This document shows positions 9,476-18,539 of a stretch of 64,000 bases of DNA, piece after piece. A model generated the notes under the pieces. It was not told the DNA's origin and did not search any database. It saw only the letters and a list, made by a program, of their open reading frames with translations. The stretch spans positions 186,001 through 250,000 of the forward strand of contig NZ_JAGGJW010000002.1 of assembly GCF_017873175.1 (NCBI RefSeq), written 5' to 3'. This stretch comes from Neorhizobium petrolearium. GTDB lineage: Bacteria > Pseudomonadota > Alphaproteobacteria > Rhizobiales > Rhizobiaceae. Each line of letters begins with the position of its first letter. The first letter of the stretch is position 1. A program made the translations under genes and the position numbers.

Positions 9476-10401
9476 GCTGCTTCAGCGGCTCCATATTGGC
9501 GAATCTCGCGCATGCCGAGCGTGCCGGAAACGGCGCCGGCGTGCAGAACGGCACGAAGGGCATAACGGTTGCGGATGACCGGGGAAAAGGCCGTGGCTGC
9601 AGCCATCGCCGCGCAAAAGGCAAACTTTGAACCGGCAAGCCCCATCTGTTTGACCCGATTCAAACCAGCATGCTTGGAGGCAAGAATGCGCCCATGCGTC
9701 TGGCCCGAGCGAAAGCGTCGCTTCGCAAGCCAGGAAAAACTTGCCCGTTTTTCCGGAACGATTTCCTCGACAATCGCCTCCTGGGCAAATTCAATGCGCC
9801 CGCCGGCATCGGTGAGCGCTGTGAAGAAATGCGTGTCCTCGCCGCCGGTCTGGCCGAGCGACAAGGCAAACTTGCGACCCGCAACCAGGGGCGAACGCAT
9901 GTCGAGCAATACGTTGCAGGTGTAGCCGGTGCTGATCTTGCCACCGACCCAGACGGGCATGGTGGAATGGAAATCCCCCTTGCGCATCCATGATGTGCTT
10001 CGTGCTCCGTAAACTGCCCGGACGGGGCCGAGTATCGCGTCTGCGCCGGTAAGCATCACCGCCGCGAAAAGCTCGGCGAGCCATCGGGGCATAGCTGTTT
10101 CGTCGTCATCGATGAAGGCAAGATAATCCGCATCGCACTCGGTCAGGCAGGCGTTGCGGGCAATCGAGATGTTTGATTTCGGGCAATGGACATAGCTGAT
10201 CGGAAAGGGCGACCGGCCGCGCAGGCTATCTACCAGTGCGCGCGCGCTCGGAGCGGCATCGTTGTCTGCAACGATCAGGCGCAGTTCGACACCCGCCGGG
10301 ACGCTCAGCGAAAACAACGACATGAGCGTCGCCTGCAATTCCGGTCGGCGATAGGTGCAGACGCCGATATCGATGCGAACCGGCTTTTCTCCTGCCGTCA
10401 T
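9472..10401 (-). CDS. exoM: family 2 glycosyltransferase, succinoglycan ExoM
   Basis: 309-residue glycosyltransferase, the same length as I recall for S. meliloti ExoM. The N-terminus IDIGVCTYRRPELQATL and the nucleotide-sugar motif YLAFIDDDETAMPRWL place it in family 2. By homology it adds the fourth sugar (beta-1,4-glucose). The frame stays open far upstream, but ATG 10401 is chosen because GGAGGG lies 8 bases before it, it overlaps the exoA stop as TGATG, and homology begins there. A hydrophobic C-terminal stretch may associate with the membrane. Confidence 0.92.
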   Translation of the reverse strand: MTAGEKPVRIDIGVCTYRRPELQATLMSLFSLSVPAGVELRLIVADNDAAPSARALVDSLRGRSPFPISYVHCPKSNISIARNACLTECDADYLAFIDDDETAMPRWLAELFAAVMLTGADAILGPVRAVYGARSTSWMRKGDFHSTMPVWVGGKISTGYTCNVLLDMRSPLVAGRKFALSLGQTGGEDTHFFTALTDAGGRIEFAQEAIVEEIVPEKRASFSWLAKRRFRSGQTHGRILASKHAGLNRVKQMGLAGSKFAFCAAMAAATAFSPVIRNRYALRAVLHAGAVSGTLGMREIRQYGAAEAA

Positions 10402-11411
10402 CAAGCGGCCCTCCCTGGACGAATGCCGATCAGTTCCAGCCAGAAGCCAGCCGACCAGGCGAAATGCATGATCATCGCCGAGAGCGAGGCGAGCGGGCCG
10501 TAGGGGTTTTTCTGCCCCACGGCCATCCAGAAGCCATAACCGAGGCAGGCCGCAGCCCAGATCGCCAGCGGCACCGCAGCCCACCAATGAAGCAAGGCGA
10601 GGAAGGCGCCGACGACGACAGGAGCGACCGCGAGCGGGATCGCCTGCCGTAGTCTCGGGATCGAGCGATGCTTGATGAGGTTTTTCGCGCGGCCGCGGCC
10701 ATAGGCGAGATATTGCCGGAAGAGAGCCGGGGCACTCGCTCGCGGATAATAGGTCATGAAGGTCTTGCCGGTCATCCAGATACGGAAGCCCGCGGCGCGC
10801 AGCCTGAAATCCAGCTCCGCATCCTCGTTGTGGCTGAAATTCTCGTCGTATCCGCCGACAGCGCGAAAAGCCTCGATCAGCATGAGCGCATGATGACCGT
10901 GATCCACCCAGTCGCCGCCGCCACCGGCGCGATGCTTGGAGCCGCCATTGCCGAGTTTGGAATTCTGCGCCACGGCCGTCGCTTTCTGGAACAGGCCGAA
11001 GCCGACCGTCTCCATGCCGACCACGACAGAATCGGCTTGCATATCGAGCGCCTCCTCCAGCAGGGTCCGACAATACCCGTCCGGATAGTCACCATGCGCA
11101 TCGATACGGATGAGATAGTCGCGATCCTGCCCGAAACGGTCCACGGCGAGATTGATCGCGGCGCTCTGGATGCGCTTCGGGTTTTCCAGAAGCAGAAGTC
11201 GGGGTATCTCAGGCAGAAGCTTTTGCACGATATCCCGCGTGCCATCATGGCTGCCGCCGTCCGCCACAACAATCAACATGTCCATCTCGCCGCGCTGCTC
11301 GTTCAGCTTGCGCAAGAGCGGCTCGATCGTCGCCGCCTCGTTGAGGCAGGGGATCACGAGGAGCGTCCGGACGCTGGAAATCTCGACATTGGAGTGAGAA
11401 CGCGAAACCAT
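10401..11411 (-). CDS. exoA: family 2 glycosyltransferase, succinoglycan ExoA
   Basis: 336-residue glycosyltransferase. The N-terminal TLLVIPCLNEAATIEPLL, ADGGSHDGTRDIV and IRIDAHGDYP motifs match the ExoA-type GT2 proteins. In S. meliloti ExoA adds the first glucose (beta-1,3) onto lipid-linked galactose. The C-terminal 80 residues contain hydrophobic segments (VVVGAFLALLHWWAAVPLAIW), consistent with membrane anchoring. The frame is open up to 11531, but that extension lies inside exoL. The ATG at 11411 sits 8 bases after the exoL stop and gives a family-like length. The stop overlaps the exoM start. Confidence 0.92.
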   Translation of the reverse strand: MVSRSHSNVEISSVRTLLVIPCLNEAATIEPLLRKLNEQRGEMDMLIVVADGGSHDGTRDIVQKLLPEIPRLLLLENPKRIQSAAINLAVDRFGQDRDYLIRIDAHGDYPDGYCRTLLEEALDMQADSVVVGMETVGFGLFQKATAVAQNSKLGNGGSKHRAGGGGDWVDHGHHALMLIEAFRAVGGYDENFSHNEDAELDFRLRAAGFRIWMTGKTFMTYYPRASAPALFRQYLAYGRGRAKNLIKHRSIPRLRQAIPLAVAPVVVGAFLALLHWWAAVPLAIWAAACLGYGFWMAVGQKNPYGPLASLSAMIMHFAWSAGFWLELIGIRPGRAA

Positions 11412-11419
11412 ACTCAACC

Positions 11420-12622
11420 TCACGACTGCACGGTTGACACGACCGGCATGTCTGCCGGCGACGAGAGGTTGGGATGTAGGGCAGCAAGCCTGGAAACAAG
11501 GGCCTGGCATTCCGCCTGACCCGTGATCCATTGATTCCGTTCAATAATTGAAATTCTGGAAGCGAGATCGGCGTAGCGTGCCTCGGTCATGCCCTCGAAC
11601 AGAGCCTCGAGCGTTTCCGGCGTCGCGTTGTCGAGCGTCACGCCAATGTCACGTTTCTCGACAAACCGGCCGGTCTCGGTCCCCGAAAGCGCGATCGGCA
11701 CCGCGCCGTGGAGCCCTCCTTCATAAAGGCGGTTCGGCAGTAGCCAGTTCGAATTGAGCCCTTCCTCGAAGAAATCGATCGCCCATGTGAAATGGACATC
11801 GCCATAGATCGCCGCGAGATCCTCCGGATTGCGGTAGGCGCCGTGGAATTCCACATGCGGAGCAGCACTGACCTTTGCATCGAAATCGTCGAACTCGCTA
11901 TAGGCCGGGCGACCGCGCAGGACGATCTCGACCTTGCCATCCATCCGTGCTGCGAAATCGATCAGGCTGTCCAGCGACTTTCGGCAACGGATCGCCCCGA
12001 ACCAGCCAATCCGCCAGGGCGCACCTTCTTTCCGTGGTCTCGGTGCGACTGGCGCGCGCAGAAGTTCCGGCTCCAGGGCCAGAACCTTGTTCTCCAGAAG
12101 CAGGACCGGCAGATCGAGACCTGACCGCGGTTTAAAAAAATTCTCGACGAAAGCCGGCGAACTGGTGATCAGCAGGCTGGCGCGATTGCCGAAGAAGCGT
12201 TGAGCCTGCCGCATCAGGCGGCCTTTTATCCCCTCATCGAGGAGAAGCCGGTGAATATCGAGGCATTCGTAGACGACCGGAATATTGCGATCGAAAAGCG
12301 AGGTAGCATGGCCGGCAAGCGCAAGGGTTTCCAGGTTGCGGGCGATGATAACGTCGGGCCGGGTGATTCCCGAGAGCTTTCGCTTCAGCACCATGCGCGC
12401 GGCCACCACCGCGCCGATGCGTTGGGCGAAGCGGGCATCTGCCGTTCTTCCGAGCACAATCGTCGGCACATCCCGCTCGTCGGACAGCACGTTCGCGCCG
12501 CGCTCGAAACCGGCAACGGTGACGCTTGCACCGCCCGCTTTCAAGGTCAGCACCCGCCGCCGGATCGCCGCATCCGCGAGATCATGCGCGAGATAAAGAA
12601 CGTTCAATGTCAAATCGTCCAA
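11420..12622 (-). CDS. exoL: succinoglycan glycosyltransferase ExoL
   Basis: 400 residues of a GT-B-like glycosyltransferase. The C-terminal half carries WRIGWFGAIRCRKSLDSLIDFA and a downstream EEGLNSNWLLPNRLYEGGLHGAVPIAL segment, typical of nucleotide-sugar binding in that fold. By S. meliloti analogy ExoL adds the third sugar (beta-1,4-glucose). The family is narrow and found mainly in succinoglycan clusters. It sits between exoK (60-base gap) and exoA (8-base gap) in the leftward operon. No unusual features were seen. Confidence 0.9.
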   Translation of the reverse strand: MDDLTLNVLYLAHDLADAAIRRRVLTLKAGGASVTVAGFERGANVLSDERDVPTIVLGRTADARFAQRIGAVVAARMVLKRKLSGITRPDVIIARNLETLALAGHATSLFDRNIPVVYECLDIHRLLLDEGIKGRLMRQAQRFFGNRASLLITSSPAFVENFFKPRSGLDLPVLLLENKVLALEPELLRAPVAPRPRKEGAPWRIGWFGAIRCRKSLDSLIDFAARMDGKVEIVLRGRPAYSEFDDFDAKVSAAPHVEFHGAYRNPEDLAAIYGDVHFTWAIDFFEEGLNSNWLLPNRLYEGGLHGAVPIALSGTETGRFVEKRDIGVTLDNATPETLEALFEGMTEARYADLASRISIIERNQWITGQAECQALVSRLAALHPNLSSPADMPVVSTVQS

Positions 12623-12682
12623 CTCCTTTATCGAGCCTTCCGGCTCTCAGGGACCGCATCGGGCAACGAGCCGCAGAGCGCC

Positions 12683-13480
12683 TCAGTCGAGCGTGCACAG
12701 CACGGATTCTGGAAAGCGGCAGTCTTCGCCCATCGCCGTGAACGCGACACGGTCAATGGTCATCGTCGTGGGTTGAGTGTAGGAAAACGCACCCATCCAT
12801 TGTTTGAGTGTGTCGGTGCCCCATAGGCTCAGGAATATCTTCTGGGCGTTCGAAGGGATCGTCGCCTTGTCGGTCACCTCCTGAACAAGCTTGCCGTTCA
12901 CGAAGTAACGGAGGCGGTTCTCCTCCCAGATGAAGACGTAATCATTGAAGCCCTGGTCTGCACCGCCGGCGACCGGCACAAGCTTCTCATTGCCGCCCTT
13001 GCCGTTGATGTACTGATTGACCTGAACTTGGCCGGTGTTCTTGCCGAGGACCTCAAAGTCGATCTCGTCGTGCGGTTTCTTGTCGGTTGGTCCGATATAG
13101 CTGAAGAAGGCGGAGTTCAGTCCGGAGCCGGTCGCAGCCTTCATCCGCACTTCGTAGGTACCGTAGCCGAAGCGCGCCTTGGTTTGGATCTCGCCACAGA
13201 CATAATTGCGGTCGCCGGTCTTGCGCTCGGCAAATTCCAACTGCAGTACGCCATTTTCAACGCGCACCTGGTTCTTCGACCAGGTGCAGTTCTGGTGCTT
13301 GCCGTTATTCCAGCCGTCGGAGACGTACCAGAACGAACGGTCGAGGCTGTCGAAGTTCTCGACAAAGGATTTGCCGGTCGCGCCCTGTTGAGCTTGGACC
13401 ATGGGTGCAAGAAGGCTCGCCACCGCGGCTGCGGTAGCGATCTGCCAGGCTCGCCGAAGATGTCTGGCTTTCGCCATCAT
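12683..13480 (-). CDS. exoK: secreted endo-beta-1,3-1,4-glycanase ExoK (GH16)
   Basis: Extracellular glycoside hydrolase family 16 enzyme that cleaves nascent succinoglycan to lower molecular weight. 265 residues. The N-terminus has a basic stretch, a hydrophobic core and an AQA-like cleavage site near residues 29-31. The GH16 catalytic motif D138-E-I-D-F-E143 is intact, with E139 the expected nucleophile and E143 the acid/base. Two adjacent ATGs start the gene (13480 and 13477); either is possible. It sits 3 bases after exoH. No type I secretion operon lies beside it in this window. Confidence 0.95.
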   Translation of the reverse strand: MMAKARHLRRAWQIATAAAVASLLAPMVQAQQGATGKSFVENFDSLDRSFWYVSDGWNNGKHQNCTWSKNQVRVENGVLQLEFAERKTGDRNYVCGEIQTKARFGYGTYEVRMKAATGSGLNSAFFSYIGPTDKKPHDEIDFEVLGKNTGQVQVNQYINGKGGNEKLVPVAGGADQGFNDYVFIWEENRLRYFVNGKLVQEVTDKATIPSNAQKIFLSLWGTDTLKQWMGAFSYTQPTTMTIDRVAFTAMGEDCRFPESVLCTLD

Positions 13481-13483
13481 GTT

Positions 13484-14632
13484 TCACCTCTGCTGTTGCG
13501 TCATTGCCGGTTCGCCGGAGCGAGTGGTACCGGCCGACGAATAGGATTTCGCCGCGGCGGAAAGCTTCGCCTTTCGCCCACGGCTGCCAGTCAGGATTTC
13601 ATAGAAGCCCGGCATTGCGCGGGAGACGAAGAGATTGGATGTCGTGAGGACGACGAAGCTGGCGATGACCGAACTGGCATAGAAAAGCGGATATTGCCCA
13701 TCTCCAACCATACGGTTCCAGACCATCCACATCAGGACCAGTAGGGGATAATGGGCGCAGAAAACCCAGAAGCTCAGGCTGCCGGTGCTGGCCAGACGCC
13801 GGCCGATCCACGACCGGATAGCAAAGGCCGACATAAGCCAGAATCCTCCCGCGCCGACGATCGACAGCGTGTTGCGCGCAAGATCAAGCGCCCATGGGAA
13901 ATCCGGGCCTGTGCGATAAAGACCAATCGACAGCAGAACGGCGACTGCAAGCACTGCTGCGGTCCCAACAATCGAGAATCGATCGAGCGCCTTCAGGTCC
14001 AGCCGGTTGAGCGCCAGGAAAATGCCGAACGTGAAGCTGAAGAGAATCGACTTTTTGAGCACAATACCAAGCGTCAGTTCCGGCAAGATCGCCAGGACGA
14101 AGAGAATCACAAGCGTCGGTGCCGCATAGCGGCGCACCAGAAAGGCAAGGATCGGCGAAAGAATGATGCAGACGACCAGGTCACGCAGGAAATAGAGCGG
14201 AACATTGACCGGCAGCCCTTCGGTTGCCAGCGCATAACTCAGGAACTCTCGTGTCGAGGCGTTCCAAAGGTCGGGGAAATAACCGACACTAATATCGAAG
14301 TGCTGAAGGAGGAAAACGGTGACCAGCAGGCTACAATTCCAAAGCAGGAGAGGAAGAAGGACGGTTTTCGCTTTCGAACGAAGCGTCCTGCCATAGTCGA
14401 AGGCGTCCAAGCCGCGCTGGAACAGCAGATAACCGGAAATCGCGCTGAGGCACGGAACGCCAATGCGAAACAGGCTATCGCCCAAAAAGACGCGCAGCCA
14501 GTCGAAGAAGCCATTCAGTCCGAGGAAGGCGCTCGTTGGAGGATCATAAGGCACATGCACGAAGACAATGCCGGAGATCAGCAAGATACGCATCAAATTG
14601 ATACGGGAGGATATGTTCTGATCAACAGTCAA
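13484..14632 (-). CDS. exoH: succinoglycan O-succinyltransferase ExoH (acyltransferase 3 family)
   Basis: Multi-pass inner-membrane acyltransferase that adds succinyl groups to succinoglycan. 382 residues and about ten hydrophobic segments, with the family's N-terminal histidine in GIVFVHVPYDPPTSA. The start is a TTG at 14632 preceded by AAGGGG. The residues from this codon onward resemble the S. meliloti ExoH N-terminus as I remember it, whereas the first in-frame ATG would remove 14 residues of it. It is the promoter-proximal gene of the exoHKLAMONP operon. The C-terminal tail is basic and polar. Confidence 0.92.
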   Translation of the reverse strand: MTVDQNISSRINLMRILLISGIVFVHVPYDPPTSAFLGLNGFFDWLRVFLGDSLFRIGVPCLSAISGYLLFQRGLDAFDYGRTLRSKAKTVLLPLLLWNCSLLVTVFLLQHFDISVGYFPDLWNASTREFLSYALATEGLPVNVPLYFLRDLVVCIILSPILAFLVRRYAAPTLVILFVLAILPELTLGIVLKKSILFSFTFGIFLALNRLDLKALDRFSIVGTAAVLAVAVLLSIGLYRTGPDFPWALDLARNTLSIVGAGGFWLMSAFAIRSWIGRRLASTGSLSFWVFCAHYPLLVLMWMVWNRMVGDGQYPLFYASSVIASFVVLTTSNLFVSRAMPGFYEILTGSRGRKAKLSAAAKSYSSAGTTRSGEPAMTQQQR

Positions 14633-14735
14633 CGAGTCACCCCTTTTGAGCAGCGCCTCCCCTCACCGCCGTTTCAATCAGAGCAGACTTGGGCCCGCAG
14701 CTAAAATGATCACGCCCAGTTTGGCGCAAAATGTG

Positions 14736-14746
14736 GCGGCGCAGCA
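14736..14746 (+). promoter_or_regulatory. GCGGCGCAGCA motif, exoH side
   Basis: Exact GCGGCGCAGCA about 105 bases upstream of the exoH start codon. The same 11-mer occurs inverted at 14862 and again in the exoX-exoY control region. Shared placement at two exo control regions suggests a common regulator site, but the factor is unknown. Confidence 0.35.
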
Positions 14747-14861
14747 AAAAATTGATGGATGATAGAATAATCGGTGCTCGGACGGCCGAGGGCACGCCCC
14801 ATCAATTCGCTCACACGTATTTATGATTTCCAAGGAGTTCGAACGTGATTTAGGTCCAGAA

Positions 14862-14876
14862 TGCTGCGCCGCAGCA
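14862..14876. promoter_or_regulatory. perfect palindrome containing inverted GCGGCGCAGCA motif
   Basis: TGCTGCG-C-CGCAGCA, 7-bp arms with a one-base centre. It includes the reverse complement of the 11-mer found at 14736 and 19189. It lies 230 bases upstream of exoH. It may be a repressor or activator site, or a small hairpin. Confidence 0.35.
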
Positions 14877-15501
14877 CATGGGAAAAATTTTTCTTTCCCA
14901 CTGAGAACCGATCAATGGAATCCGTATCCCATTACCATTCTCGTTTCAGTCCTCGCTAAAATATGGCGAGATTGGGGCAAATCTGCGTCACATTCAGGCG
15001 GGCGAGGCGTCTGATTGGATCGCCGATCCGGCGACGTCGGACAAGCTCCAAAACTTTATTCAGAGGCGCATGCTCCGTAAGCAGGAAAAGCAATGCACGG
15101 AAATTGGTCCTGTGGCAGCGAAGCCGGCATTCCATATCCAAGATTTGTTAACCCGTCGGCCAAGACAGGCTGGAAAGCATGCATACCGAGCGCCATCATG
15201 AACGCGGTGATCGTCGACTAGTCTGCGGGCCAAGTCGCCTCTCCGGCCATCGATCCGACATCTTCCGGTGTCAGCAGCCTTGCCAGAATGGACACGGTGA
15301 CAAATTTCAGCCTGAATGTGGCGGTCTTAGATAGCACGCTCCAGTCGGCACTTGCGTGACGGTCTCAACGTCGTGATTTGGAGCCACAGGTCAAATCCCG
15401 TTGCTGGAGGTCAGTCGAATACGGCAGCGAGCTGCCGCCTAAACCCGAAGCCCGGCGAAAGTCAGTGGCTTGCAATTCTTCAAGGAGGCAGGGGCTAAAG
15501 C

Positions 15502-16470
15502 ATGGCGACGTTCACGGTTGTTATCCCGTTTTACCAAAGAGAGGCTGGCATTCTTCGCCGCGCATTGAAATCGATCTTCGATCAAACCTATCAGGATTTC
15601 GATATCGTCGTCGTCGATGATGAGTCGCCCCTTCCCGCAGACGTGGAGCTTCAAGGCATTGATGAAACCTGGAAATCGCGCATCCGGGTGATCAGCCAGA
15701 AAAATGGCGGGCCAGGAGCCGCACGCAATACCGGCCTCGATAACGTGCCGGCGGAAACTCGTTTCGTCGCCCTTCTCGATTCGGATGATATCTGGCTGCC
15801 GGCTCATCTGAAGAACGCGTTTGACTGCATGACCCGGTTCGATGCCGAGTGCTACTGGGCCTCCATGCAGGCGAGCGACGAGTTCTACTATCACTTCGGC
15901 ATGGCCGAGCTCGAACAGGCGGAGGGCGGCACGCGATTGTCCGAATATCCCCTCGTGATCGAGATGTCGAATCTGGCAAGCGTGATGCTGAAGAACTGGA
16001 GCTTCCTGCATCTATCCTGCATGGTGATCGCGCGGCCGGTTTTCGAGACGATCCGCTTCGAACCCTCGCTGCGATTGGCTGCGGAAGATGTGCTGTTCTT
16101 CTGCGACTGCATTCTCAAATCGAAACGAACCCTGCTTTGCGACGAGGCGGGTGCGGGCCGCGGCATGGGCCTTAACATCTTCCACAGCATCGACAACCGC
16201 TCACCGCAGTTCCTGCGCCAACAGTTCAACACCTGGGTTGCGCTTGACACGCTGGAACAGCGTTTCCGCTCCCGCCCTGGCGACGTAGCGTCGATCGCAT
16301 CCTACAAAAACACTGCTCGCCGCCAGGCCCTCTGGAGCCAGGCCGGACGGGTGAAACGACGTGAGGCTCCGGATTTCGGCCTGCTCGCCCGCTGGGTGAT
16401 GCGTGATCCTGGCTTGCTTCGGGCAGCCTTCGAACTCGGCACCGGAAAATTCGGTCGCAGCGCTCGCTAA
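15502..16470 (+). CDS. exoW: family 2 glycosyltransferase, succinoglycan ExoW
   Basis: 322-residue GT2 enzyme beginning TFTVVIPFYQREAGILRRAL, with the nucleotide-sugar motifs VVVDDESPLP and ALLDSDDIWLPAH. In S. meliloti ExoW adds the seventh sugar, a beta-1,3-glucose; the assignment here rests on gene order (exoW-exoV-exoU) and overall match. The ATG follows a GGAGGCAGGGG stretch (about 15484-15496). exoV follows after 36 bases on the same strand. No exoT precedes it, unlike the exoTWV arrangement I recall from S. meliloti. Confidence 0.9.
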   Translation: MATFTVVIPFYQREAGILRRALKSIFDQTYQDFDIVVVDDESPLPADVELQGIDETWKSRIRVISQKNGGPGAARNTGLDNVPAETRFVALLDSDDIWLPAHLKNAFDCMTRFDAECYWASMQASDEFYYHFGMAELEQAEGGTRLSEYPLVIEMSNLASVMLKNWSFLHLSCMVIARPVFETIRFEPSLRLAAEDVLFFCDCILKSKRTLLCDEAGAGRGMGLNIFHSIDNRSPQFLRQQFNTWVALDTLEQRFRSRPGDVASIASYKNTARRQALWSQAGRVKRREAPDFGLLARWVMRDPGLLRAAFELGTGKFGRSAR

Positions 16471-16506
16471 CTCGTATTTTCAATCATTTATCCCACGGAG
16501 GCCCGC

Positions 16507-17451
16507 ATGAAAGCGTACTACTGGGAATCACATCACGGCAATTTCGGTGACGATCTCAACCTCTGGCTCTGGGATGCACTGCTGCCCGGCTTCCGGGATG
16601 TCCATCCGGAAACACTGCTCGTAGGTGTCGGCACTGTCCTCAATCCGGTCCTGTTACCAGCGGGACAGAAGAAGCTCGTGGTGGGCAGCGGTTATGGTTA
16701 TGGCACGCCCCCGGATATCGGCGATTCGGCGGAATGGGACGTGCGTGCGGTTCGCGGTCCGTTGACGGCCGCCAAGCTTGGCCTGCCGCCTGAAAAGGCG
16801 ATTACCGATCCGGCGGCGATGATCACAGACATGCCGGAATTCCAGAGCCTCCCGAAGATCCACAGGAAAACCTTCATTCCCCATTGGGAATCGGCCGAAT
16901 TCGGCATGTGGGAGGCGGTTTGCGAGCCGGTCGGCCTCGCTTACCTCGACCCCCGCGGCGAAGCGAAATCCGTCATCCGCCATATTGCCCAGTCAGAGCT
17001 GATAATCGCCGAATCCATGCACGGCGCTATCCTGGCGGATGCCTTCCGTGTTCCCTGGATTGCTGTCAGCACCTCGCGTTCGATCAACAATTTCAAATGG
17101 AACGACTGGGCAAGCTCCGTCGGCACCACCTATGAACCTCGCTATGTGCCGGTATCCACCCGCGCAGAGGCAGTCGCCAAACGCTCCCGGTTCTGGGGCG
17201 TGCGCTTCGACGGGGAGCAGCCCGCCCCCGAGGCGGCGCCGCAAAACCCGGGAGGCGAAGTCATGACCCGCAGGCCCCCCTCACAGACCGGCCTTCGCGG
17301 CATGGCCAAGCAGTTTCTGGCCTCTCCTTCTGTACTGGCGCTCTGGCAGGCAAGCCGCGGCGAACCACGCCTCAGCCCCGATAATGTCCTCGAAGAGCGG
17401 AAGGAACAGTTCCGCACCATGCTGGATGGGATCCGCCGCGACTATTTCTGA
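16507..17451 (+). CDS. exoV: succinoglycan pyruvyl (ketal) transferase ExoV
   Basis: Polysaccharide pyruvyl transferase family protein (314 residues) that places the pyruvate ketal on the terminal glucose of the succinoglycan repeat. The N-terminus MKAYYWESHHGNFGDDLNLWLW and the internal RGPLTAAKLGLP and SMHGAILADAFRVPWIA segments are characteristic of the family. It follows exoW closely. Its last 10 bases (17442-17451) overlap the 3' end of the convergent exoU, so the two transcripts must read into each other. Confidence 0.93.
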   Translation: MKAYYWESHHGNFGDDLNLWLWDALLPGFRDVHPETLLVGVGTVLNPVLLPAGQKKLVVGSGYGYGTPPDIGDSAEWDVRAVRGPLTAAKLGLPPEKAITDPAAMITDMPEFQSLPKIHRKTFIPHWESAEFGMWEAVCEPVGLAYLDPRGEAKSVIRHIAQSELIIAESMHGAILADAFRVPWIAVSTSRSINNFKWNDWASSVGTTYEPRYVPVSTRAEAVAKRSRFWGVRFDGEQPAPEAAPQNPGGEVMTRRPPSQTGLRGMAKQFLASPSVLALWQASRGEPRLSPDNVLEERKEQFRTMLDGIRRDYF

Positions 17452-18446
17452 ACGGCAGGGATACCAGGCAGGAGATAGCGCGTCCTCGGAGGCTCAACCA
17501 CCGCCGGAGACGATTTTGAACGCATGAGATCGAGCTTGTCGAGGAAGATGCCTGTCGCCACCGCCGGCAACATCTGCGGGCGGGTTAGGATATGGCGAAT
17601 CGCGGCGAACTTGCCGGCTTGCGACTTGACGTCGAGGAAGGCACGCAACTCGTATTTGCCGCGGACATGGTCGCGATGGCGCTGGACAGCAGCACGGGCG
17701 GCCTGGGAAAGCGCCGGATCGGCGAGGATTGCCTCGTCCGCCTCGTAGAGGTGGCGCAGATCCTCAGTGCGGTGCCGGCCGCTGAGCGAATCCTGCCGGA
17801 CCACGGCGCCGTAGCCGCAATGCTCGATCACCTTGTAGCGGCCGCCTTTTGCCAATGCCCGGACATAGAAATCATAGTCCTCGCCAAGCCGCATCTCCTC
17901 CTTGTAACGCAGCCCATGAGCGTCCAGGAAATTCCGACGTATCATCGGTTTCAGGAAACCGGTCTCCCCGCGCTTCACGCCGCGCTTCGAGATATTCCCC
18001 TCGACGAATTCGGTCAGTGACATTGTACGCGCCCTCGTCTCGAAGCGCTCTGGATGAATGACTTCAGTTGGCTCGTAGATGAAGGCGATGTTATCGGCGA
18101 TGAGATCCCATTCATCCTCTTCGAGCATTGGCGCGAAACGGCCGGGAAAGAAGAAATCGTCGGCATCGAGGATGGCGATCAGCGGGGCGCGCGATATCGT
18201 AATGGCGTGGTTGCGGGCAGCCGAAGGACCACGATTTTTTTCGAAGGAAACGATGGTCAGGCGACCCGATCCGTCATCGGCTTGCCGTGCGACCGTGGCC
18301 GTCCCATCCGTCGAACCGTCATCGACCACGACAACCTCGCCGACATGCATCTCATTCAGCGCCGATTGAATCGCGACCCCGATTGTTTCGGCAGCATTCC
18401 TGGCCGCGATGATGACGCAGATTGTCTGGTGAGTGGTTTCAGCCAT
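17442..18446 (-). CDS. exoU: family 2 glycosyltransferase, succinoglycan ExoU
   Basis: 334-residue GT2 glycosyltransferase with ICVIIAARNAAETIGVAI, VVVDDGSTDGTATVA and AILDADDFFFPGRF motifs. By S. meliloti analogy ExoU adds the sixth sugar, a beta-1,6-linked glucose. ATG 18446 is preferred over an upstream in-frame TTG at 18458 because GAGAGG lies directly before it. It converges on exoV with a 10-base 3' overlap. It closely resembles exoO of this cluster, so a duplication origin is plausible. Confidence 0.9.
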   Translation of the reverse strand: MAETTHQTICVIIAARNAAETIGVAIQSALNEMHVGEVVVVDDGSTDGTATVARQADDGSGRLTIVSFEKNRGPSAARNHAITISRAPLIAILDADDFFFPGRFAPMLEEDEWDLIADNIAFIYEPTEVIHPERFETRARTMSLTEFVEGNISKRGVKRGETGFLKPMIRRNFLDAHGLRYKEEMRLGEDYDFYVRALAKGGRYKVIEHCGYGAVVRQDSLSGRHRTEDLRHLYEADEAILADPALSQAARAAVQRHRDHVRGKYELRAFLDVKSQAGKFAAIRHILTRPQMLPAVATGIFLDKLDLMRSKSSPAVVEPPRTRYLLPGIPAVQK

Positions 18447-18539
18447 AGCCCTCTCCAAGCTTCATCGGTTGGTGGAACTATGGACGCAGGAAAATGGCCC
18501 TCGTGTGAAATCTCCTGAAAAAAGCTTGAACAAGACAAA

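Larger units (their letters stand above)
14633..15501. other. 869-base exoH-exoW divergent intergenic region
   Basis: No gene is recognised here. In S. meliloti exoI and exoT lie in this neighbourhood; I see neither. The exoH-proximal part has A/T-rich stretches and two copies of a GCGGCGCAGCA motif in opposite orientation (14736-14746 and 14862-14872). From about 14905 to 15201 one plus-strand frame is open without a convincing start codon and ends in TGA at 15199. Its composition looks faintly coding, and it may be a gene remnant. Promoters for exoH (leftward) and exoWV (rightward) must lie here. Confidence 0.6.

Noticed and set aside
10401..11531. Longer exoA with 40 extra N-terminal residues
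   Set aside because: The extension lies inside exoL and is not family-like; ATG 11411 after the exoL stop gives the expected length.
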